From assembly GCA_022711665.1 (NCBI GenBank), contig JAKLEN010000004.1, positions 312,528 to 376,527 of the forward strand: a stretch of DNA of 64,000 nt. The letters run 5' to 3'. The translations under genes were made by a program, and so were the position numbers. This document shows, in pieces, positions 16,767 to 24,741 of the stretch. The stretch's first letter is position 1. Every line of letters begins with the position of its first letter. This DNA comes from Acidobacteriota bacterium (lineage in GTDB: Bacteria; Acidobacteriota; Aminicenantia; Aminicenantales; Saccharicenantaceae). The notes under the pieces were generated by a model, which made no database searches, was not told the DNA's origin, and worked only from the letters and a program-made list of their open reading frames with translations.

Positions 16767-16795
16767 ATTCTATCACGCCCCTCCCGAGGTGACAA
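16767..16795 (-). promoter_or_regulatory. Sigma70-type promoter of the DUF6599-DUF362-rmuC run
   Basis: Minus-strand TTGTCA (16795-16790), exactly 17 bp, then TAGAAT (16772-16767). The inferred start (about 16760-16758) coincides with the ATG at 16758. Confidence 0.75.
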
Positions 16796-16869
16796 GGAAA
16801 CGGACCGGGGCCGGCCGTCGTTTGCAAATTCGAGGGATTCCGTGAATAATATCCCGGAAGGAGACTCGT

Positions 16870-18204
16870 ATGCCTGAACGCCGACGGACCGCTGCCGCAC
16901 TGCTCCTCCTGGCGCTGGCCCTGTGCCTGGGCGCCTGCTCGACAAAAGACGAGATGACGGCCGTCGACATCCCGGCCACCTCGATGAGCTACGTCGTCCT
17001 GGCCTGGAGCGCCGAGGGCATGCATTTCCTCAACTCGACCTACGGCGCCGAGGTCCTCTCGGTGCCCTACAACACCCTCCGGGCCCAGGTCATCAGGCGC
17101 GGCGATCCGCCCCAGATCGTGACCAGCGGCGTCACGGTCGAGTACAGCATCGTCAACAACGCCTCCTCGTACAGCAAGGCTTCGACCGACCCGGTCCGGA
17201 GCTTCGCCCAGTTCTGGGACAACTCCCTGGGCCTGTTCGGCGTCGACCTGGCCCACGACACCGGCCTCAACCTCGTGGATCCCGGCGTAAACAACGGCCT
17301 GACAGGCACGATGCTCCTCAAGGACACGCATTTCCAGGCCGACGGCATCCCCGTTGTGCCGATCGACGACGACGACGTCTGGGACCCCTACCAGGTCGCC
17401 GAGGTCGTCGTCAAGGACTCGTCCACGGGGGTCGAGCTGACCAGGACCCGGGCCACGGTCGAGACCTCCGACGAGATCAACTGCACCAAGTGCCACGGCC
17501 AGACGATCGACGACGAGGAGATCGGCTCCGTTCTCCAATCCCACGACGACGCCGAGGAGACGACCTTCGTCGACGACGGTCAGCCCGTGCTGTGCGCGTC
17601 CTGCCACGACAGCTTGGCCCTGGGCCGGACGGGTTCGACCACGGCCGAGGAAACGATGTCCTATGCCATCCACATCTACCACTACGCCGAGGACATCGCC
17701 TGTTATGATTGCCACCCCGGCGACGACACCGACGGCAACCGCAGCACGGCCCACACCAGCAGCGACGGGGAGTGCACGAACTGCCACGGGAGCCTGACCA
17801 GCCTGGCGGCCACGATAGCCGCCGGCCGCGTGCCCTGGGCCACCGAGCCCAAGTGCGTCGACTGCCACACCTTCGTCGCCGAGGTCGATACCGGCACGGC
17901 GCTCTATCGCGACGGCGTCGGCCACGGCGGCCTGTCCTGCCCGGCCTGCCACGGTCCGGCCCACGCCCAGGTGCCGTCGAACAAGGATTCGGACAACTAC
18001 CAGGCCCTGCAGTATCAGGCCAAGGCCCTGGCGCTAGGCAGCTGCAAGGTCTGCCACGAAAACTCCAAGGGCGGCGGGCTGAACGGGATCGTGACCGCCC
18101 ATGGCGGCACCCGGCCGACTTCCTGCAACGTTTGCCATACGGGCCCCATCACCACGACGAACCCATACAATTACCCCCACAGGTTCCAGGCCCGGCGCCG
18201 CTAA
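16870..18204 (+). CDS. Octaheme c-type cytochrome lipoprotein
   Basis: A 444-residue lipoprotein. The signal peptide ends in LGAC, with lipidated Cys23. Residues 30-200 are heme-free. Eight CxxCH heme-attachment motifs follow, starting at residues 205, 242, 278, 302, 329, 357, 392 and 419. Extra histidines (HIYHYAED, GHGG, TAHGG) can serve as distal ligands. It would carry electrons in the periplasm or on the outer membrane, perhaps to an external acceptor, resembling MtrC/OmcA-type proteins in general layout but not closely by motif. It stands alone, with no cytochrome-maturation or porin gene in the window. AAGGAG precedes ATG 16870. A hairpin element begins 6 bp after the stop. Confidence 0.9.
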   Translation: MPERRRTAAALLLLALALCLGACSTKDEMTAVDIPATSMSYVVLAWSAEGMHFLNSTYGAEVLSVPYNTLRAQVIRRGDPPQIVTSGVTVEYSIVNNASSYSKASTDPVRSFAQFWDNSLGLFGVDLAHDTGLNLVDPGVNNGLTGTMLLKDTHFQADGIPVVPIDDDDVWDPYQVAEVVVKDSSTGVELTRTRATVETSDEINCTKCHGQTIDDEEIGSVLQSHDDAEETTFVDDGQPVLCASCHDSLALGRTGSTTAEETMSYAIHIYHYAEDIACYDCHPGDDTDGNRSTAHTSSDGECTNCHGSLTSLAATIAAGRVPWATEPKCVDCHTFVAEVDTGTALYRDGVGHGGLSCPACHGPAHAQVPSNKDSDNYQALQYQAKALALGSCKVCHENSKGGGLNGIVTAHGGTRPTSCNVCHTGPITTTNPYNYPHRFQARRR

Positions 18205-18209
18205 AGCCC

Positions 18210-18593
18210 GCCGGCGCGGAGCGGGCTCCGGGGAGCGGAGGTCAGGATCACGGCCGAGCACTCGAGGCCGGGATCCTGAGAAATATCTTCGGAAAGCGCT
18301 TTCTTCCGATATCTCCTAGAAGCATGGCTCCGAGTTGCTCCGCCATGCTTCTGATGGTCGCTTCGATGACCGGCGCGGAGCGGACACCTGGGAGCGGAGG
18401 TCAGGATCACGGCCGAGCGCTCGAGGCCGGGATCCTGAGAAATATCTTGGGAAAGCGCTTACTCCCGATATCTCCCATCGCCGCCGCGAGAGGAAATCCC
18501 GGAATTGGGAGAAGGACCAATAATAAAGCCGGATACGCCCCCGTTTTTCGATCGTCCCCGTTTTCCGCTCCCCGGAGTCCGCTCCGCGCCGGC
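18210..18593. repeat. 384-bp element with 29-bp terminal inverted repeats and three internal hairpins
   Basis: Ends 18210-18238 and 18565-18593 are inverted copies with one mismatch. Inside are two direct copies (from about 18211 and 18370, 159 bp apart) and three stem-loops: 18243-18255/18266-18278, 18318-18328/18342-18352 (perfect 11 bp) and 18402-18414/18425-18437. Flanks GAAATATCTT and CGATATCTCC, and the loop TCCGAGTTGCTCC, resemble the 1681-2055 array, while the stem sequences differ. It lies between the 3' ends of two convergent genes and encodes no credible protein. It may act as a two-way transcription barrier or be a non-autonomous mobile element. Confidence 0.85.
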
Positions 18594-18594
18594 C

Positions 18595-20895
18595 CTAGCC
18601 GCGGCGGGACAGGCGGTCGACGTAGGTCCGCAGGAAGCCCAGGGCCTCGTCGGCCCGCCGGAAGACCGGGATCCGGGCGGCCTCGAGATGGGCGGCCAGC
18701 GGGTCGTAGAGCGGGCCGGCATCGATGTTGACGACCACGGGCTTGTCCGTGGACCGGAAGATCTCGATCGTCCGGGCCGCGAAGCCCCCCGGCCGGGTCA
18801 GGTCCTCGGCGTGCCCCTCCCCCGCCGGCAAGGTCTGCAGAGCCTTGCTCAGCGGCACGTTGGAGATGACGGCGCAGTCGACGCCGGGGTCGCCGATGAA
18901 GGCCTGGACGCTGTCCATGAACGCGGCGTCGTCCGCGACCGGGGTGACATCGAGCGGATTGTGGATGTCCAGGAGCTTGTCGATGCCGAGCGGCCGCAGG
19001 CTTACCAGGATGCGCTCCTTGGTCTCCGGGGCGAAGGCGGCCAGGTCGAGGCCGGCCCCGTCCTTGAGGTTGTCGGCCATCATGACGCATTCGAAACCGG
19101 CGTTGCTGGCCAGGCCGACCCGCCGTCCCCGGACCGGCCGTCCCTCGAGCCAGGCCAGGCCCTTCATGAAGCCTTCGAACTCGGCCAGGCTTCCGGCCAC
19201 GATGGCCCCGGCCTGTTCGCAGAGCGCCTTGAAGACGCCGTAGTCGCCGGCCACGGAGGCCGTGTGGCTCGAGGTCGCCGACCGGCCCTCGGGGCTCCGG
19301 CCGGCCTTGTAAACGAGCACGGTCCGGCCCGTGGCGGTGATCTCCCGGATGGCCCGGGCGAAAGCCAGCCCGTCGCCGGGCTTGAAGCCTTCCATGTAAA
19401 CGCTGAACGTCCGGACCGCCGGATCGTCCTTGAGATAATTCAGGTAGTCGGAGACCGTCAGGTCGAGCTGGTTGCCCAGGGAGACCGAATAGAGGGGCTC
19501 GATCGACGGCATCTTGCTCATGCGGCAGATCATGAAGGCGCCGCTCTGGCTGATCATGGCCGAGGCCGAGCCGGCCTCCTTCGGCCGGGGCAGCTTGTAT
19601 CCCGGGATGAACAGGGTGTCGTAGAGCCCGGGCTTGGAGACGACGCCCAGGCAGTTGCCGCCGTTGATGGCCGGGGTGACGCGGCCGCTGGCCCGGCCTT
19701 CGGCCAGGAGGCCGCGGATGCGGTCCTCGATCGAGGCCCCGCCCTCCTTCTCGCCCATGCCGCCGGCGATCAGGATGATCGAGCGTGCCTTGCCCAGCTT
19801 GACCAGGTCCTCGATGACGCCGGGGCATTGGTCGGCGCCGAGGGTCAGGACGAACATGTCCACGGTCTCGGGCATGTCGGCGATGGACGGGACGCAGCGG
19901 CAACCCTCGATCGCCTCCAGCCCCGGTTTGACCACGGTCACCGCGGCCGGCGGGAACCCGCCCTTGAGGATGTTGTTGAGGATGACATGCCCGATGTTCA
20001 TCTTCTCCGAGACGCCGATGATGCCGATGGAGGCCGGCTTGAGCAGCCGGCCGACGGCCTCGACGGGCCGGGCCGAAGGCACGACCTTGTTGCGCGAGAA
20101 GCGGCAGACGCCGTCGAGCGGCACCAGCCGGCCCCGCCTGACGACGAAGGGATTGACCTCGGCCTCCTCGAGGACGAACGGCGTCTCCGTCGAGTCCGCC
20201 GAGAAGGCGGCGGCCAGGTCGCGAAAGCGGAGCAGGGCCTCGGCCAGGACGCGGGGCGCGACCAGGGGCCGGCGGCCCCGGAACTCGGCCGCCAGCTTGC
20301 CGTAGAAGGCCAGCGGCTCGAGCAGGGCGGGCGCCTGCTCGTCCTCCAGGAGGTGGGCCGAGGCGATGGCCACGGCCCGCCCCTCCTTCAGCCGGGCGTT
20401 CATGTACTCGACGTCCAGCCCGCCCGAGCCGACGGTCAGGACGGATCCGAAGTCCGGGGAGCGCCGCAGGCCGAAGAGGATCTCCGAGCCGAACCCGACG
20501 TTGTCGAAGGCGACCTTCTCGACGACGAGAAAGCCGCGGATGGACTCGCGGACGGCCCGTCTCTCCGCCGCCCGGCTGCGGGCGACGACCGTTTTCAGCA
20601 TGGCGGCGCAGGTCTTCCTGACGGCGGCCGGCTCGGCCTTGCAGACTGCCACGCCGCCGACGTCGGACTTGTGGATGATGAGCGGCGAAACGACCTTGAC
20701 GACCGCCTCCGCCGTTCCCAGGGCCCGCAGCTCCTGCCTTCCCGGCGCCTTCCCGACGGGGACGAAGACGCGCCGCGGGGTGGCCAGGCCGGCGTCCTTG
20801 AGGATCTCGTAGACCTCGGGCTCGAGGAGGGAGCTCCGGCCGTCCTTCTCCGCCTGTTCGAGGACGCGGAGGGTCCTGGTCCAGCGGGTCCTCAT
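18595..20895 (-). CDS. ADP-forming acyl-CoA synthetase, fused beta-alpha chain
   Basis: A 766-residue enzyme converting acyl-CoA + ADP + Pi to acid + CoA + ATP. An ATP-grasp (beta-type) domain comes first (about 1-265: VVKVVSPLIIHKSDVGGV, EVNPFVV). The CoA-binding domain follows (from about 289: GIIGVSEKMNIG), then succinyl-CoA-ligase-like domains, including NGGNCLG and the phosphorylated-histidine motif SSHTASVAGDY with His544. The usual fused order is alpha then beta; here it is reversed. The gene is coupled by ATGA to iorB, so aryl-acetyl-CoA from aromatic amino acids is the likely substrate (inference). The stop lies 2 bp from the 18.2-kb hairpin element. Confidence 0.9.
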   Translation of the reverse strand: MRTRWTRTLRVLEQAEKDGRSSLLEPEVYEILKDAGLATPRRVFVPVGKAPGRQELRALGTAEAVVKVVSPLIIHKSDVGGVAVCKAEPAAVRKTCAAMLKTVVARSRAAERRAVRESIRGFLVVEKVAFDNVGFGSEILFGLRRSPDFGSVLTVGSGGLDVEYMNARLKEGRAVAIASAHLLEDEQAPALLEPLAFYGKLAAEFRGRRPLVAPRVLAEALLRFRDLAAAFSADSTETPFVLEEAEVNPFVVRRGRLVPLDGVCRFSRNKVVPSARPVEAVGRLLKPASIGIIGVSEKMNIGHVILNNILKGGFPPAAVTVVKPGLEAIEGCRCVPSIADMPETVDMFVLTLGADQCPGVIEDLVKLGKARSIILIAGGMGEKEGGASIEDRIRGLLAEGRASGRVTPAINGGNCLGVVSKPGLYDTLFIPGYKLPRPKEAGSASAMISQSGAFMICRMSKMPSIEPLYSVSLGNQLDLTVSDYLNYLKDDPAVRTFSVYMEGFKPGDGLAFARAIREITATGRTVLVYKAGRSPEGRSATSSHTASVAGDYGVFKALCEQAGAIVAGSLAEFEGFMKGLAWLEGRPVRGRRVGLASNAGFECVMMADNLKDGAGLDLAAFAPETKERILVSLRPLGIDKLLDIHNPLDVTPVADDAAFMDSVQAFIGDPGVDCAVISNVPLSKALQTLPAGEGHAEDLTRPGGFAARTIEIFRSTDKPVVVNIDAGPLYDPLAAHLEAARIPVFRRADEALGFLRTYVDRLSRRG

Positions 20896-21470
20896 GAGCC
20901 GAGGGCCGCCTTCTTGCCGAGGGCGAAAGCCTTGAGGTTGGCTTCTAGGATGGGCAGGCCGCGGCCGCGGAAGAGGCTGTCTATCGTCGCCAGCAGGCTC
21001 TGCTCCTTGAGCATGAGGACCGGCGCGGCCGCGCCTAGGAGGACGATGTTCTGGGCCTTGGCCGTGCCGGCCTCCTTGGCCAGCGCTTCAGCGTCGATGA
21101 TGACGCTCTTCGGTGCCCGGCGGACGGCCTCGAGGACCTCGGCGACGTCGGGATAGTCGGGGATGTTCTTGTACGGCGTCGAGCTGGTGACGATGACCCC
21201 GTCGGGCCGGAGGTGGTCCATGTAGCGCAGGGCCTCGAGCGGCTCGACGCTGAGGATCAGGTCGGCCTCGCCCTTGGGGATGAGGTCGCTCCAGATCGTC
21301 CCGTCCGAAAGCCGCAGGTGCGACTGGACCGCGCCGCCGCGCTGGGCCATGCCGTGGACCTCGGCCTGCTTGAAGGTCAGGCCGTCGGCCAGGGCCGCGT
21401 TGTCGATGACGAAGGCGATTGACAGGATGCCCTGGCCGCCGACGCCCGCGAGGATGATGTCCTGTTTCAT
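20892..21470 (-). CDS. iorB: Indolepyruvate:ferredoxin oxidoreductase beta subunit
   Basis: A 192-residue gamma-type domain of 2-oxoacid:ferredoxin oxidoreductases. Seen: the opening LAGVGGQGILS at 7-17 and the family's EVHGMAQRGGAVQSHLR at about 38-54. It pairs with IorA to oxidise aryl-pyruvates (from Trp, Phe, Tyr) to aryl-acetyl-CoA. Length is normal. It starts 3 bp after the iorA stop and overlaps the ADP-forming ligase start by 4 bp, so the three genes form one operon. Confidence 0.93.
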   Translation of the reverse strand: MKQDIILAGVGGQGILSIAFVIDNAALADGLTFKQAEVHGMAQRGGAVQSHLRLSDGTIWSDLIPKGEADLILSVEPLEALRYMDHLRPDGVIVTSSTPYKNIPDYPDVAEVLEAVRRAPKSVIIDAEALAKEAGTAKAQNIVLLGAAAPVLMLKEQSLLATIDSLFRGRGLPILEANLKAFALGKKAALGS

Positions 21471-21473
21471 GAC

Positions 21474-23072
21474 CTAGCTCCTCTTCTTCTTCCGCTGTTC
21501 CTGGATGCACTCGCGGACGGCGACGATGACGGACAGCCCGGGGTGCGCGATCTCGTCCTTGATGACCTGGACGTTGGCTTCGTGGTTCTTCGGCAGCGGC
21601 TCGATCGTCCGGATGTGCGCCCGGGGCACGCCCAGGCCCTCGAGCAGGCGCAGCAGTTCCTGGCCCGAGCCGTACGTCGGCTGGCCGCCGGTCATGGCCG
21701 TCGTGGCGTTGTCGAGGATGATGACGGTCATGTCGGCATCGGCCCGGGCCGCGCCGAGCAGCGGCGTGATGCCCGAGTGGGCGAAGGTCGAGTCGCCGAT
21801 GACCGAGACGGCCGGGCGGAGGCCGACGTCGGAGGCGCCGCGGGCCATGCTGACGCTGGCGCCCATGCAGACGCAGCTGTGGATGGCGCTGTAGGGCGGC
21901 AGGGCGCCGAGCGTATAGCAGCCGATGTCGCTGAAGACGTTCGACAGGGCCCGCCCCTCAAGGGCCTTGTTCAGGGCCTTGAATGTGTCGGCGTGCGGGC
22001 AGCCGACGCAGAGCTGCGGCGGCCGGTTGGCCAGCGGCAGGCCGCTCGGCGGGAGCGACGGGAGCGGGGCCAGGCCAAGGGACCGGCGAACGATGTCCGG
22101 GTTGAGCTCGCCCGAGGCCGGCAGGGTCCCGTCGGTCCGGCCCGACACGGTCTTGCCGGGGAGGCCGAAAAGGCCGCGGACCTGGCGCTCGATGAAGGGA
22201 TAGCCGTCCTCGAGGACCAGGATCCGGTCGACCTGGGCGGCCAGCCGGCGGATCAGCCCCTCAGGCAGCGGATAGGTCGAAACCTTGAGGAAGGACGGCG
22301 GCGCGCCGACGTTCCCGGCCACGGCCTCGCGGAAATAATTGTAGGCGATGCCCGAGGCGATGACGCCGAGCGAGCGGTCGCGGTCATTGAGCTCCAGCCG
22401 GTTGAACGGCGACTGCTCGGAGTAGCGGACCATCTCGGCCTGCTGGTCGAGCAATTGGCTGAAGCGGCGGCGGGCGTTGGCCGGCAGCAGGATCCAGTCC
22501 TTCCCGGCCCCCTTCTTCAGCTCGTTCTGGGCCCGGGCCTGGCGCGTCTCCACGGCCGAGCGGCTGTGCGAGAGCCGGGTGACCAGCCGCATCAGGACGG
22601 GCAGGCCGAGCCGCTCCGACAGGTCGTAGGCCTCGCGGGCCATGTCGTAGGCCTCCTGGTGGTTGGACGGCTCGAAGCCGGGGATATGGGCGAACTGGAC
22701 GTAATAGCGGCTGTCCTGCTCGTTCTGGGAGCTGTGCATGCCGGGATCGTCGGCGCTGACGACCAGGAAGCCGCCGTTGGCCCCGGTGATGGCCGAATTC
22801 ATGAACGGGTCGGCCGCCACGTTCAGGCCGACGTGCTTGAACGAAACCAGGGACCGCTTGCCGGCGAAGGAGACGCCCAGGGCTTCTTCGTAGGCGACCT
22901 TCTCGTTGACCGACCAGACGGCCTTGAAGGCCCCGCTCTCGGCCGACAGCCGGACCAGGCTTTCCAGGATCTCCGAGGCGGGGGTTCCCGGGTAGGAATA
23001 AGCGGCCGAGAGGCCGGCGTGGACGGCCCCCAGGGCTACGGCTTCGTCGCCGAGCAGGATTTGTTGGGACAT
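21474..23072 (-). CDS. iorA: Indolepyruvate:ferredoxin oxidoreductase alpha subunit lacking the C-terminal ferredoxin domain
   Basis: A 532-residue TPP-dependent subunit. The N-terminal pyrimidine-binding half has AYSYPGTPASEI near 24-35. The C-terminal TPP half has RPPQLCVGCPHAD, GDSTFAHSG (from about 426) and LDNATTAMTGGQPTYG for Mg2+/TPP. Characterised IorA proteins (about 600-650 residues) end in a 2[4Fe-4S] ferredoxin domain; this one ends soon after the TPP domain with a basic tail, and no CxxCxxC cluster is present. Electrons must then leave by another route. ATG 23072 is chosen for GAGGA 6 nt upstream; ATG 23078 and TTG 23090 are alternatives. Confidence 0.9.
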   Translation of the reverse strand: MSQQILLGDEAVALGAVHAGLSAAYSYPGTPASEILESLVRLSAESGAFKAVWSVNEKVAYEEALGVSFAGKRSLVSFKHVGLNVAADPFMNSAITGANGGFLVVSADDPGMHSSQNEQDSRYYVQFAHIPGFEPSNHQEAYDMAREAYDLSERLGLPVLMRLVTRLSHSRSAVETRQARAQNELKKGAGKDWILLPANARRRFSQLLDQQAEMVRYSEQSPFNRLELNDRDRSLGVIASGIAYNYFREAVAGNVGAPPSFLKVSTYPLPEGLIRRLAAQVDRILVLEDGYPFIERQVRGLFGLPGKTVSGRTDGTLPASGELNPDIVRRSLGLAPLPSLPPSGLPLANRPPQLCVGCPHADTFKALNKALEGRALSNVFSDIGCYTLGALPPYSAIHSCVCMGASVSMARGASDVGLRPAVSVIGDSTFAHSGITPLLGAARADADMTVIILDNATTAMTGGQPTYGSGQELLRLLEGLGVPRAHIRTIEPLPKNHEANVQVIKDEIAHPGLSVIVAVRECIQEQRKKKRS

Positions 23073-23104
23073 GGGCATTCCTCGCGACAAGGGATTTCTA
23101 CGCT

Positions 23105-23133
23105 AGGATATCGAGGGGAAGCGGAGGTGTCAA
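23105..23133 (-). promoter_or_regulatory. Sigma70-type promoter of the iorA-iorB-ACD operon
   Basis: Minus-strand TTGACA (23133-23128), 17-bp spacer, TATCCT (23110-23105), about 32 nt before the iorA ATG. Near-consensus. Confidence 0.8.
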
Positions 23134-23170
23134 GCCGCGCCAGCCGGCCGCGGCGGCCTGAATCTATAAT

Positions 23171-23189
23171 CCTGATAATTCCTATCAGG
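23171..23189. promoter_or_regulatory. Candidate operator in the iorA/Rrf2 divergent region
   Basis: Perfect inverted repeat CCTGATA-ATTCC-TATCAGG. It lies 38 bp upstream of the ior -35 box and 6 bp upstream of the rrf2 -35 box. It is the obvious candidate site for the adjacent Rrf2-type regulator (inference). Confidence 0.6.
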
Positions 23190-23194
23190 CCGTG

Positions 23195-23223
23195 TTGCTT
23201 TCCGCCGGCCGCCCCTGTAGAAT
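23195..23223 (+). promoter_or_regulatory. Sigma70-type promoter of the Rrf2-family gene
   Basis: TTGCTT (23195-23200), 17 bp, TAGAAT (23218-23223), about 20 nt before ATG 23244. Confidence 0.7.
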
Positions 23224-23243
23224 GGTCTTCCAAGGAGCCGGCC

Positions 23244-23693
23244 ATGATCAGACTTTCCACCAAGGGGCGATACGGCACGCGTCTGATGCTCAACCTCGCC
23301 CGGCATTACGGAGCCGGCAGCGAGGCCGTCATCCTCAAGAACATCGCCGAGGACGAGCGCATCTCCATCCGCTACCTCGAACAGATCATCATCCCCCTCA
23401 AGATCAATCGCCTGGTCAAGAGCATCCGCGGCGCGGGCGGCGGCTACACCCTGGCCCGCAAGCCCGAGGACATCAGGATCAGCGAGATCCTCCAGGCCCT
23501 CGAGGGCAATTGCTGCCTGGTCGAATGCGTCGAGGACGGGACCTTCTGCGAGTTCACCGGGTCCTGCCCGACCTTCGAGATCTGGAAGGGCGCGACCGAG
23601 CTGCTGAAGGGTTATTTTAACGGCATTTCTCTGAAGGACGCCCTGGCCCTGGCCGGCAAGAAGGCCCGCAAGACCAGGGCCATGTGCCGCTAG
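23244..23693 (+). CDS. Rrf2-family transcriptional regulator (IscR-like, cysteine-rich)
   Basis: A 149-residue winged-helix regulator. The N-terminus MIRLSTKGRYGTRLMLNLA and the wing SIRGAGGGYTLAR (60-72) are typical Rrf2 features. Cysteines at 90, 91, 95, 102 and 108 include a C-x6-C-x5-C set like the [2Fe-2S] ligands of IscR, so it may sense Fe-S status or redox state. It is divergent from iorA-iorB-ACD, with an inverted repeat between them, which suggests control of that ferredoxin-reducing operon. AAGGAG precedes ATG 23244. The stop overlaps the convergent AIR-synthase-like gene. Confidence 0.9.
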   Translation: MIRLSTKGRYGTRLMLNLARHYGAGSEAVILKNIAEDERISIRYLEQIIIPLKINRLVKSIRGAGGGYTLARKPEDIRISEILQALEGNCCLVECVEDGTFCEFTGSCPTFEIWKGATELLKGYFNGISLKDALALAGKKARKTRAMCR

Positions 23694-24724
23694 GCCTTCT
23701 CCAGGCCGGCGAAGAACGCCGGCCAGAAGGGATCCTGTTCCGGGACGGCCAGGGCCTCTGTCCGGCCGTCGGCCCGGCGGATCGTCCGCCGGCGCCGGTC
23801 GCGGACGACCTCCCCGATGACGGAAGCCGCGATGCGCTTCCTCTTGAGCCGGGCGATTACGCCGGCGCTTGTCCCCGGACGGACGGTCAGCAGCAGGCTG
23901 CCCTCGGCGATGGCCCGGACGGGGTCGAGGCCGAAAGTCTCGCAGACGGCGCGGACCTCGTCGGGATAGACAAAGCGGGCCTCGTCGATCTCCATGCCGA
24001 CGCCGCTCGCCGCGGCGATCTCGAACAGCCCGCCCATGACCCCGCCCTCCGTGGCGTCGTGCATGGCCGTGACTCCGCCGGCGGCGGCCGCCGCCAGGGC
24101 GTCCTCGACGACGGTGATGGAATTGGCCAGGCCCTTGGCCCGGGCGACGAGGGCGGCGGGGTGCCTGGCCCGAAGCTCCCCTTCCCTCAGGCAGGCCAGC
24201 AGGGCGGCCGTCTCGATGGCCGGGCCCTTGGTCAGGATGACCTCATCGCCGGGCCGGGCCCCGGCCGGAGTGACCAGGTCCTTCTTCCGGCCCAGGGCGA
24301 AGACGGTGATGCCGCCGATCGTCGGGGCCGTGAATCCCGGATAATAGCCCGTGTGGCCGCCGACGATGGCGATGCCCAGGCCGCGGGCCGCCCCGTGGAT
24401 GGAATCGACGATCCGGCCGATCGCCTCCCGGCCCGTTTCCGGCGGCAGGAGCAGCGAGTAGGTCATATAGCGGGGCCGGACGCCCATGACGGCGACGTCG
24501 CTCGCCCCGATATGGACGGTGAACCGGCCGAACATCTCCAGCGGCAGGCGGGGCATGGTGAAGATCGGGTCCTCGGCGACGACGAGCACCCGGCCGCCGC
24601 CGAGGTCGACGGCGCCGGCGTCCACGCCGGTCCGGGGCGGGACGATGACGCTCGGATCGCGCCGGCCGAACTTGCCCATGACGAGCGACCGGAAATCGGT
24701 CTCGTCGATCTTGCCGATCTTCAC
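23690..24724 (-). CDS. AIR-synthase-related protein (HypE/PurM-like fold)
   Basis: A 344-residue protein of the PurM/HypE/ThiL/SelD ATP-binding superfamily. Seen: HIGASDVAVMGVRPRYM near 71-87 (superfamily ATP-binding strand), GGHTGYYPG and MHDATEGGVMGGLFE. It lacks the C-terminal PRxC tail of HypE, so it is not a hydrogenase maturation factor, and it is not PurM by motif. Similar stand-alone AIR-synthase-like proteins have no assigned reaction. It lies 17 bp after folD, probably in one transcript, which hints at one-carbon or purine metabolism (weak inference). Confidence 0.82.
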   Translation of the reverse strand: MKIGKIDETDFRSLVMGKFGRRDPSVIVPPRTGVDAGAVDLGGGRVLVVAEDPIFTMPRLPLEMFGRFTVHIGASDVAVMGVRPRYMTYSLLLPPETGREAIGRIVDSIHGAARGLGIAIVGGHTGYYPGFTAPTIGGITVFALGRKKDLVTPAGARPGDEVILTKGPAIETAALLACLREGELRARHPAALVARAKGLANSITVVEDALAAAAAGGVTAMHDATEGGVMGGLFEIAAASGVGMEIDEARFVYPDEVRAVCETFGLDPVRAIAEGSLLLTVRPGTSAGVIARLKRKRIAASVIGEVVRDRRRRTIRRADGRTEALAVPEQDPFWPAFFAGLEKA

Positions 24725-24741
24725 CGTCTCCCCTCCGCGCC

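Noticed and set aside
23690..24724. Hydrogenase maturation factor HypE
   Set aside because: The C-terminal PRxC motif needed for HypE carbamoylation is absent and no hydrogenase genes are nearby.
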